Source: a virus
Direction: 5' to 3' (one strand)
IMG/VR virus record: IMGVR_UViG_3300027896_000017
Coordinates: 1 to 64,000 of that record
DNA: 64,000 nt
The notes under the pieces are model-generated. The model was not told the DNA's origin and made no database searches. It was given only the letters and a program-made list of their open reading frames with translations. A program made the position numbers and the translations under genes. The stretch's first letter is position 1, and every line of letters starts with the position of its first letter. Positions 39,416 through 48,400 of the stretch are shown one piece after another.

Positions 39416-40810
39416 TTAAGATGCAAATGCTTTTGTAATAGTGGAAAAATAATTGGTACCGTTATAATATATAGACACTATATCAATAGCACTTGCTGTA
39501 GTGCTTAATACTAATCCTAAAGCTGTACCCCCAGGTGCTCTTACAGTATTGGGCCAAGTTGCGACTTTACTACCAGTACCGTCTTGAGTGCATCTTAATA
39601 CTAAATTGCAGGGCCCATTAGGAGCTGAAAAGATAAAAGTGCAATTTCCAGTTAAGGTTATTTTTTGTTTTTGCCCATTAATCCAGTTAATTGTGGTAGC
39701 CCCGCTACCATTACCATTATCGTACTCAGATACATATGATGCTGTTTTTAAGGCGGACATATCGCCAGAATCGCTTAATATTACAGAGCTATTTTGAATG
39801 GTTTTGCCATCAGCGCCACTCCATCTAACAATAGCCTTATCTGTAGAAGAAACTGGCATAACATATCCAGATCCAGAATAACCAGAAGTTCCTGACGTTC
39901 CAGACGCCCCAGATATTCCAGATGTTCCAGAAGTCCCAGACACACCAGAAGTTCCAGACGTTCCAGATGCTCCAGATGTTCCAGAAGTTCCAGAAGTTCC
40001 AGAAGTTCCAGAGGTTCCAGAAGTACCTATTCCAGAGACTCCAGACGTTCCAGAAGTTCCTGATGTTCCAGACACCCCAGATATTCCAGATGTCCCAGAA
40101 GCCCCAGACACACCAGAAGTTCCAGATGCTCCAGATGTTCCAGATGTTCCAGATGTTCCAGATGTTCCAGATGTTCCAGAGGTTCCAGAAGTACCTATTC
40201 CAGAGGCTCCAGACGTTCCAGAAGTTCCTGACGTTCCAGATACCCCAGATATTCCAGATGTCCCAGAAGTCCCAGACATACCAGAAGTTCCAGACGTTCC
40301 AGATGCTCCAGATGTTCCAGATGTTCCAGATATTCCAGAGGTTCCAGATGTTCCAGAAGTACCTATTCCAGAAGCCCCAGACGCTCCAGAAGCTCCTGAT
40401 GTTCCAGATGCCCCAGATATTCCAGATGTCCCAGAAACCCCAGACGTTCCAGACGCTCCAGACGTTCCAGAAGTTCCAGAAGTTCCTGAAGTTCCAGACG
40501 CTCCAGATGTTCCAGATTCTCCAGATGTCCCAGATGTTCCAGAAACTCCTGATGTTCCAGATCTTCCTGACGTCCCAGATGTTCCTGATGCCCCTGATAT
40601 TCCAGACGTTCCAGAATAACCAGAATAGCCATAAGTATTAGGATTTATAGAACGATAAACCCCATTAGCGTCTCGATATCCTAAATTTCCAGTATCGTTC
40701 TCAATCCCTATTTGACATAAATCTATATGGCTATTTAAATCCGAACTAGTGTTATTAATTTCGGTAATGTGGACCTGTTCGGCATTAATATCATTATAAG
40801 TATTGGGCAT
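39416..40810 (-). CDS. Collagen-like tail fibre, short
   Basis: 464 residues. The N-terminal 55 residues (AEQVHITEINN...DTGNLGYRDANGVYRSINP) are shared with the 1899-residue fibre and probably attach to the baseplate. Residues about 60-320 are uninterrupted Gly-X-Ser triplets (GTS, GAS, GIS, GVS), predicted as a collagen-type triple helix. The C-terminal 140 residues (IVRWSGADGKTIQNSSV...ITLTGNCTFIFSAPNGPCNLVLRC...) form a phage fibre tip. Antisense frames inside the repeat are artefacts. Confidence 0.9.
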   Translation of the reverse strand: MPNTYNDINAEQVHITEINNTSSDLNSHIDLCQIGIENDTGNLGYRDANGVYRSINPNTYGYSGYSGTSGISGASGTSGTSGRSGTSGVSGTSGTSGESGTSGASGTSGTSGTSGTSGASGTSGVSGTSGISGASGTSGASGASGASGIGTSGTSGTSGISGTSGTSGASGTSGTSGMSGTSGTSGISGVSGTSGTSGTSGASGIGTSGTSGTSGTSGTSGTSGTSGASGTSGVSGASGTSGISGVSGTSGTSGTSGVSGIGTSGTSGTSGTSGTSGTSGASGTSGTSGVSGTSGTSGISGASGTSGTSGYSGSGYVMPVSSTDKAIVRWSGADGKTIQNSSVILSDSGDMSALKTASYVSEYDNGNGSGATTINWINGQKQKITLTGNCTFIFSAPNGPCNLVLRCTQDGTGSKVATWPNTVRAPGGTALGLVLSTTASAIDIVSIYYNGTNYFSTITKAFAS

Positions 40811-40841
40811 AAACTTTTCCTTTTTTTATATTAACTATTTA

Positions 40842-43040
40842 TTAAGAGTTAATTCCAAATTCTAAACCAGCTATTAAAGATAATATTGGACCAACACCCC
40901 AAAATGTTTGAGGTTCATTTTGACTATTATAATCAGTTAAAATCCAATCTGTGGAACGAGCAATATTTGAGATTCTTATTTCATCTAATGAACCATAGAA
41001 ATACGTTTGTGCCGATGCTGTACCTCGACCAATAACCAATTGTGTAGTATAGCTACCTGTTCCCGCCGTATTTACTGTAATGCTTCGCTGAAACGTTCCA
41101 TTAAGATAAAAAGATAAAGTCGTTCCCGAATATACTAGACTTGCCCTATACCATACCCCAGCACTTATGGCAGTTTGGTCGGTAGCATTCCATAAGATAT
41201 TAGGCGCATGACGAGCCACACCTATACCAGTGGTCCATTGGAAAATCCTGTAATCGACTTTTGCGCCATCATCGTAATGCGAAACTAAGGCAGAATGGTC
41301 ATCTGTGTCAGTGGTACTAACTGCATTGAACCAGACCTCTTCAGTTATATCTCCACTAGTTATTCCTAAATTTTGTGAAACTGCTGCGTATTGTGTCGTA
41401 CCATTACAACTTCGCGCCTTGCCAATGTTGTTGTATCCTGTAGTTTCAGTTGTTCCACTATTAGTTAATGTATAACCGTTGGAAGTAGAGTCTGCAAGAG
41501 TGGCTGGGCTTCCCACACCATCTCCGTGATAAACAGCTTTATGGCTTGTGCTGTCCCAAACAGCATATTGTCCATAAGTTGCTGTTGGTTGATACGGCAA
41601 CGCATCAGATTTTCCCCACCATACATAAATTTTAATATCTACAGAAGAACTAATCGAAGGTACCTTTACCCATATTTCTGCCGAGGAAGTGCTTGGGGTT
41701 CCTGTATTATTAAACGAAACAATTTCAAAAGGTAATTGCACAAGCCCGCCTACATCACTAGAAAATCTTATATCACTACCATCTGAATTTGCCCCTAATC
41801 CACTTGTAAATATTTGTTGATCTAAATTCGATGTTCCTTGTGACCCAGTCCATACAAAAGGTGTAGTAAAGTTAGAATAAGTTGGGGCACCTAAACTGCA
41901 TTTTGTATGATTTTGAGTTAGTATAAGTTCCTGTTTCCATCCAATTGGAAAAATAGGAATAGTAAACCGTTCGTCATAATAAATAAAAGTCTCTGGTGAA
42001 CTTTGTGCTGCATAAGCACTTTTGGTATACGCCTCACTAGCTATACTATTTCCTATTCTTATTTCGTCAAGATAGCCATTGAGATATCCATCACCCGCCC
42101 AATTTGATTTTCCTAAATAGCAATTAGGTCGAGCTGCATCACGTAACCAACTTGGTGCAGATGTGGCAGAACCTACTACGACACCATTTATATATAAATT
42201 CAGTGTTCCTGCCGAACCATCCCATGTATATATAAAATGTTTCCACGCACCTGTTGACCATAAATTAGTATCTTGCCGGTAATAGTTGTTTGTGTTGTTA
42301 AACAGATGTATAGATCCTGTGACTGGACTGGTACCAGAATCGTGGTGTATTTCAAAGTTGTCCTGTCCTGCTCCGTTACCAAAATCAATTATACGAGAAC
42401 CCTGTTCAGCAAACGAGTTCCAATACACCCACCCCATAGCCGTCCAATAAGTTCCAAAATTCGGATTTCCAGCAGAAAGGCCTCCATTGATATACATATA
42501 GTTACTTGATCCATTGAAACTTCTTGCTTTACCAATAACACCATTTACTACTGATGTGCCAGAGTTTGTCATGTTAAACGAAGATCCAACCGAATTGTTC
42601 ATATTCGTACTGCCTGTATCATCACCATGATATACCATATTCCATCCCGGAAAAGCATTATAACGGCCAAAGGAATGACTGCTTGAATACTGCGTAGCAA
42701 GTGAATACCCCCACCAAAGATAAAAAGCCGTATCAACTATTGTTGATAAAGAAGGTAATTTTACCCATATTTCTGCACGATAATTTACAGTATCAAAAGT
42801 CACCACATCAAAAGGCAATTCCGTCAATCCTGCCGCATCTATACTAAACCTCAAATCACCACCACCATTCAATGCGGAATAAGCGCCTCCATCTATTAAA
42901 TATGATGGTATATTAGATGTTTCTGCGGTCCATATTAAAAGCACAGCAAAAGCCGAGTAGTCATTCTTAACCTTAGAAGAATTGACATTAAGTTTTAGTC
43001 TGTATTTCCACAGAGCTGTGTCTAATCTAATATCTGCCAT
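40842..43040 (-). CDS. Adhesin with two DUF2341/LamG modules
   Basis: 732 residues. Two copies of a DUF2341-type domain (pattern ...TSNIPSYLIDGG...DLRFSIDAAGLTELPFDVV...AEIWVKLPSLS...) each followed by a concanavalin/LamG-like lectin domain (YHGDDTGS...GKARSFNGSSNYMYI...LNLYINGVVVG...LDEIRIGN). Carbohydrate binding at the tail is the expected role. Paralogous to the gene at 43320. No signal peptide, as expected for a virion protein. Confidence 0.85.
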   Translation of the reverse strand: MADIRLDTALWKYRLKLNVNSSKVKNDYSAFAVLLIWTAETSNIPSYLIDGGAYSALNGGGDLRFSIDAAGLTELPFDVVTFDTVNYRAEIWVKLPSLSTIVDTAFYLWWGYSLATQYSSSHSFGRYNAFPGWNMVYHGDDTGSTNMNNSVGSSFNMTNSGTSVVNGVIGKARSFNGSSNYMYINGGLSAGNPNFGTYWTAMGWVYWNSFAEQGSRIIDFGNGAGQDNFEIHHDSGTSPVTGSIHLFNNTNNYYRQDTNLWSTGAWKHFIYTWDGSAGTLNLYINGVVVGSATSAPSWLRDAARPNCYLGKSNWAGDGYLNGYLDEIRIGNSIASEAYTKSAYAAQSSPETFIYYDERFTIPIFPIGWKQELILTQNHTKCSLGAPTYSNFTTPFVWTGSQGTSNLDQQIFTSGLGANSDGSDIRFSSDVGGLVQLPFEIVSFNNTGTPSTSSAEIWVKVPSISSSVDIKIYVWWGKSDALPYQPTATYGQYAVWDSTSHKAVYHGDGVGSPATLADSTSNGYTLTNSGTTETTGYNNIGKARSCNGTTQYAAVSQNLGITSGDITEEVWFNAVSTTDTDDHSALVSHYDDGAKVDYRIFQWTTGIGVARHAPNILWNATDQTAISAGVWYRASLVYSGTTLSFYLNGTFQRSITVNTAGTGSYTTQLVIGRGTASAQTYFYGSLDEIRISNIARSTDWILTDYNSQNEPQTFWGVGPILSLIAGLEFGINS

Positions 43041-43049
43041 TATTTTCTC

Positions 43050-43298
43050 TTATTGAAGTATATTTGTTGGGATTTCGCCTTCATAAAATGCTTGTTCAGT
43101 TTCAGTGCCCTCATTAATAACATAAAAATTAACTTGGCGCTGAATTCCTATTGGTATTCCGTCTTTTATCTTTGTTTCAAAAACATTGGTTAAATATCTT
43201 TTTGTTATAAGATTTAATTCATTCTGGGCATGAGGTTCAACCTGCACGATTGCAGTAAAACGCGAAACAAGATCAGCAAGTAACTCAGTCTTTGTCAT
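43050..43298 (-). CDS. Small tail-cluster protein
   Basis: 82 residues lying between the two adhesin genes. MTKTELLADLVSRFTAIVQVEPHAQNELNLITKRYLTNVFETK... is helical then beta. GGGAG site. Possibly a fibre chaperone or connector. Unknown. Confidence 0.75.
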   Translation of the reverse strand: MTKTELLADLVSRFTAIVQVEPHAQNELNLITKRYLTNVFETKIKDGIPIGIQRQVNFYVINEGTETEQAFYEGEIPTNILQ

Positions 43299-43319
43299 AA
43301 CATCTCCCTTGTTGTTGGA

Positions 43320-45479
43320 TTAAAAGAAAACAAAAAAGCTTCCACCTAATGTTGTTATTGCACCTACACTCCAAAAAGTCTGAGGCGAATTTTGGCTATT
43401 ATAATCAGTCAAAACCCATGCCGCAGAACGTTCTATACTTGATACGCGAAATTCATCTATTGAGCCATCATAAGAAAATGACCCACCCGGATAAATACCC
43501 ATTTCAAAGTCGGTTATGGTTCCAAATGCCTTAGTTTTACCTGTGTCAGATTGTATCTGTGAACCGTTACGATAAATTCTCATTGTCCCTGCAGCCACAT
43601 CTTTTGTAAACACCCAATAATTCCATTGCCCTTTCCAGTGTGATGAATCGTTGTCAAGAATATTTATTCTATCATAATTTCCTGCACAGTCCCAATAAAT
43701 ATTCTGATCGTCACCCCACGGACAATGCACATTTAGTTGTCGTGCTGGGCCTGCGGAAATCGCACCAAAAAGAGTGCCTTGCATCGGTTGGGTCGGCCCT
43801 CCATAATTCCACAATCCAATCGTAATCTTTCCACCTGATACTATAGTTGTATTAAGTACTGATACTGGAGGTGTAATGGCTTGACCGGAAACATTGAACT
43901 GGAACGCCTTGCCCAATTTTCCATCTATTAGTGTCGGCCAACTTGTAGCCGTAATACAATTTCTTGCATACGAAGTTGAGTCAGCACAAGCAGATGCAGT
44001 TTTCATGTGATAAACAGCTTCATGGCTTGTGCTATCCCAAACACCATACTGTCCGTAGGTTTCACTTGGAAGATATGCTATCGCATCTGATTTTCCCCAC
44101 CAGACATATATTATCGTGTCAGTAGAACTATTTACCGAAGAAACCTTAACCCATATTTCTGCAGAACCATTCCCTGATTTACTAAATGATACAATTTCAA
44201 ATGGCAGTTCTGTCGTTCCGGCAGCACCACTTGTGAAACGTATATCAGAACCATCAGAATTTGCACCTCCATTTGACGCAAAAATCTGAGAAGGCAGATT
44301 AGATGTTCCTGCCGTTCCTGTCCAGATAAATGGTGTAGTAAAATTACTCTGAGTGCCTGTTCCTACTTTAGTATGGTCTTGAGTTAATAAACACCTATAC
44401 TTCCATCCTGTTGGAAAAATTATACTATTAACAGTTCCAACACTCCAGAATGTCTGTGGCGAATTCTGATTATTATAATCAGTTGAAAGCCACTCAGCAG
44501 AACGAGCAATATTTGAGATTCTTATTTCATCTAATGAACCGTAAAAATATGTTTGAGCTGTTGCTGTGCCGCGTCCAATAACTAATTGTGTAGTATAAGT
44601 ACCTGATCCAGATGAGCTTACTGTTACACTACGTTGGAACGAACCGTTAAGATAAAAAGACAAAGTTGTTCCTGAATATACTAAGTCTGCTTTATACCAA
44701 GTGCCTGCACTTATTGCTGTTTCCGAAGTAGAGTTCCATGCAACAGCAGGTGCGTGACGAGCTACACCTATTCCTGTTGTATACTGAAATATTCTATAAT
44801 CAATTTTTGCCGTATCATCATAATGAGAAATCAAGGCTGAGTGGTCATCAGAATCAGTGGTATTAACAGCATTAAACCATAACGATTCTGTAACATTATC
44901 GTTTGTTATTCCTTGATTATCGGAACGAGATGCATATTGAGATAATCCATCACAACTTCTAGCCTTTCCAATCTTGCCTGTCGTTGATGTTGTTCCACTA
45001 TTAGTTGCCGTATAACCATTGGAAGTAGAATCTGCAAGATCACCTGAACCATCTCCATGATAAACAGCTTTATAAGAAGTCATCCAGACATTATTGCTTC
45101 CATATGTATCTGTAGGCCCATAAGCTGTAGCGTCAGATTTCCCCCACCAAACATAAGCCACTACATCAGTGATAGAATTAACTGATGGAATTTTAACCCA
45201 TATTTCAGCGGAGGATGTTCCAGGTGTTCCTGTATTGGTAATAGCTACAATTTCAAAAGGTAATTCGGTTGTTCCTTTTCTATCGCTAGTAAAACGTATG
45301 TCACTTCCGTCAGATTTTGCGCCTACTCCGCTAGTAAATATTTCTTGAGGCAAATTTGACGTACCAGAAGAACCGGTCCACACAAACAAGCTTGGAAAAT
45401 CTGATTGTGTGCCTGTACCAACTTTTGTGTGGTCTTGCACTAAGCGACATTTATAAGCCCAACCAGTAGGAAACGCCAT
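43320..45479 (-). CDS. Adhesin with two DUF2341/LamG modules
   Basis: 719 residues, architecture as in the 40842 gene. Module one (about 1-355) begins FPTGWAYKCRLVQDHTKVGTGTQSDFPSLFVWTG; module two restarts FPTGWKYRCLLTQDHTKVG at about 358. Each has DUF2341 then LamG. Modules are closely similar, implying duplication within and between genes. It starts 1 nt from the large fibre gene. Receptor binding expected. Confidence 0.85.
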   Translation of the reverse strand: MAFPTGWAYKCRLVQDHTKVGTGTQSDFPSLFVWTGSSGTSNLPQEIFTSGVGAKSDGSDIRFTSDRKGTTELPFEIVAITNTGTPGTSSAEIWVKIPSVNSITDVVAYVWWGKSDATAYGPTDTYGSNNVWMTSYKAVYHGDGSGDLADSTSNGYTATNSGTTSTTGKIGKARSCDGLSQYASRSDNQGITNDNVTESLWFNAVNTTDSDDHSALISHYDDTAKIDYRIFQYTTGIGVARHAPAVAWNSTSETAISAGTWYKADLVYSGTTLSFYLNGSFQRSVTVSSSGSGTYTTQLVIGRGTATAQTYFYGSLDEIRISNIARSAEWLSTDYNNQNSPQTFWSVGTVNSIIFPTGWKYRCLLTQDHTKVGTGTQSNFTTPFIWTGTAGTSNLPSQIFASNGGANSDGSDIRFTSGAAGTTELPFEIVSFSKSGNGSAEIWVKVSSVNSSTDTIIYVWWGKSDAIAYLPSETYGQYGVWDSTSHEAVYHMKTASACADSTSYARNCITATSWPTLIDGKLGKAFQFNVSGQAITPPVSVLNTTIVSGGKITIGLWNYGGPTQPMQGTLFGAISAGPARQLNVHCPWGDDQNIYWDCAGNYDRINILDNDSSHWKGQWNYWVFTKDVAAGTMRIYRNGSQIQSDTGKTKAFGTITDFEMGIYPGGSFSYDGSIDEFRVSSIERSAAWVLTDYNSQNSPQTFWSVGAITTLGGSFFVFF

Positions 45480-45480
45480 G

Positions 45481-48400
45481 TTATGTCTCCTGACTTAAGG
45501 CTATTAAGTCCCATTTATCATCAGCCGCATGATAAATAAATCCCATATACAAAGTCTTTGATAAAACAGTTGTAGTAGGCAAAGCATTCCCCATTGCCCG
45601 ATACTTATCTCCAAAAGAAATAGCTCTTGCTGTTCCATTATCTTTTATTCTGATTATTAATTTTTCTCCCAATACCGGCGTTGATGTAGAATGATTATTT
45701 ATAGTTATTGCACCAGCTAAGGCGGTTATTGCGTAAATATCATATGTATCTATTTCAGGTGTCAAAGAAGTGTTAGAGGCCACACTTAAAGATCTTGGCT
45801 GATTCCTTTTATTAGTAAATGTAGTTGTGCTACTTGCAGTAACTCCTGCATATCCCGAAACACCAGAAGTTCCAGATGTTCCAGATGTTCCAGATGTCCC
45901 TGATGTTCCAGACACCCCAGACGTTCCAGATGTTCCAGAATACCCAGACGTTCCAGACGTTCCAGACGTTCCAGACGTTCCAGACGTTCCAGACGTTCCA
46001 GACGTTCCAGACGTTCCAGATGTTCCAGATGTTCCAGACGTCCCAGATGTCCCAGATGTTCCAGAATATCCACTTGTTCCAGATGTTCCAGATGTTCCAG
46101 ATGTTCCAGATGTTCCAGATGTTCCAGATGTTCCAGATGTTCCAGATGTTCCAGATGTTCCAGATGTTCCAGATGTTCCAGATGTTCCAGATGTTCCAGA
46201 TGTTCCAGAATATCCACTTGTTCCAGATGTTCCAGAATATCCACTTGTTCCAGATGTTCCAGATATTCCAGACGTCCCAGACGCTCCAGACGCTCCAGAC
46301 ACTCCAGACACTCCAGATGTGCCACTATATCCAGAAACCCCTTGAACAGTAAATGTAGTTTCTACCCAAGAAGAATCAGTCGTGCCCTGATATGTCCATG
46401 TCGCATTATGAGCATTAGCTTCACTATTTATAGCGACCACTCTAATTATAATTCTGTCTGTACTAAGTATTGATATTGGAGATTCTATTGTCCAATAGGT
46501 GTCATATGCGGTCACATCCACTGTAAGGGCCCCTGTAGATCCTACTACACCTCCAGATAGGGCGGTTACCACACCTGTAGCGGATCGTTTTTCTATTACA
46601 TAACCCGCTGATACATGCGCATTATTTGCAGAAAATCTACCATGAAATTTCCACGTTCCAACTGGTATTGAGGTCTCGCCTGGAACCGTTGCAACTGTTA
46701 GATAGCTATCAAAAGGAACATATGAAGAAGCGCTGGTTATTCCAGTAAGATTTTCTGTTGTTTCAGTACCTGTTGCCGGAACTCTTGTCAATTTTTCACA
46801 ATTTATTGTAATGGTAGCGGTAGTATTATTATTTGAATTAGTTAAAGAACCATATCCATTAGTAACAGTTATTGTCGAAGCAGTAACTGAGCGTATTGCC
46901 CATTCGTGGGTATCCATGGCTGTTGAAGAATTTGTAACTATAAATTTTTGACCAACTACCCAATTATCAGTTACAAAACTACCCGCGCCACTTCGAACTA
47001 TCGTGCCGGCGGCAGCAGAAAATGTAAAAGTATCTCCACCTGAAGCTTGTGAAGTAGGAGTGGTAATATCAGAACTTGTAGTATCAAACCAAAATTTTTG
47101 TCCAGTTACAGCCCCTTGTACTCCACTATACCCACTATTTCCAGAATATCCAGATGTCCCGGATGTTCCAGATGCTCCAGATGTTCCAGATGCTCCAGAC
47201 GCTCCAGATGTTCCAGAATATCCGCTTGTTCCAGACGCCCCAGACGCTCCAGACGCCCCAGATGTTCCAGATTCTCCAGATGTTCCAGATTCTCCAGATG
47301 TTCCAGATTCTCCAGACGTTCCAGATTCTCCGGATGTTCCAGATTCTCCAGAATATCCAGATTCGCCAGATGTTCCAGATGTTCCAGATACTCCAGATGC
47401 TCCAGACGTACCAGACGCCCCAGAATATCCTGACGTGCCAGAATAACCTTGTAATCCTGGTTCATCAGAAAAATTTATAGGTCTTGCAAAATCTTCTGGG
47501 ACAGTTTCTAAATTCCATCTTTTTGCATACATGAATTGAAAGTATACGTCTTCAATGAATGCTTTTTCTACTTCGCCATCATTATAAATATATGTAGTAA
47601 GTGTCCATGTTCCCGAATATCCAGAAATTCCGCCAGAATGCGTAATCTTACCATAATATTCATTGCCGCTTTCATCTGCTATTGGATTATGATTAATACC
47701 ATTTCTTAAATTACATATATCTTCATAGCCGCTTACCGGGACGCCTTCAGTTGTGTCAGGAAAAGAATCAACCGCCCTTTCTCCAATCATAGAATCGCTA
47801 ATATCATATTGAGAAATTCCTGAATATCCAGAAACGCCCACAAAAGCTTGTGTATTAGATATAATTTTTCTACCTTCAAAATTTGCGGTACTTCCTGATA
47901 TTCCAGATTCTCCAGAATATCCTGATTCACCAGAATATCCTGATTCACCAGAATATCCTGATTCACCAGAATATCCAGATTCGCCTGACGTTCCAGATGT
48001 CCCAGATGTCCCAGATGTTCCAGATGCCCCAGATTTTCCTGAAGTTCCAGATGCTCCAGATTCTCCAGAATATCCTGATTCTCCAGAATATCCAGATTCG
48101 CCTGATGTTCCAGACGCTCCAGATGTTCCAGATGTTCCAGACGTTCCAGATTTTCCTGAAGTTCCAGATGTTCCGGATTCTCCAGAATATCCTGATTCTC
48201 CAGAATAACCCGATTCTCCAGAATATCCTGATTCTCCAGAATATCCTGATTCTCCAGAATATCCAGATTCACCTGATGTTCCAGACGTTCCAGACGCCCC
48301 AGATGTTCCAGATGTTCCAGACGTTCCAGATTTTCCTGAAGTTCCAGATGTTCCGGATTCTCCAGAATATCCTGATTCTCCAGAATATCCTGATTCTCCA

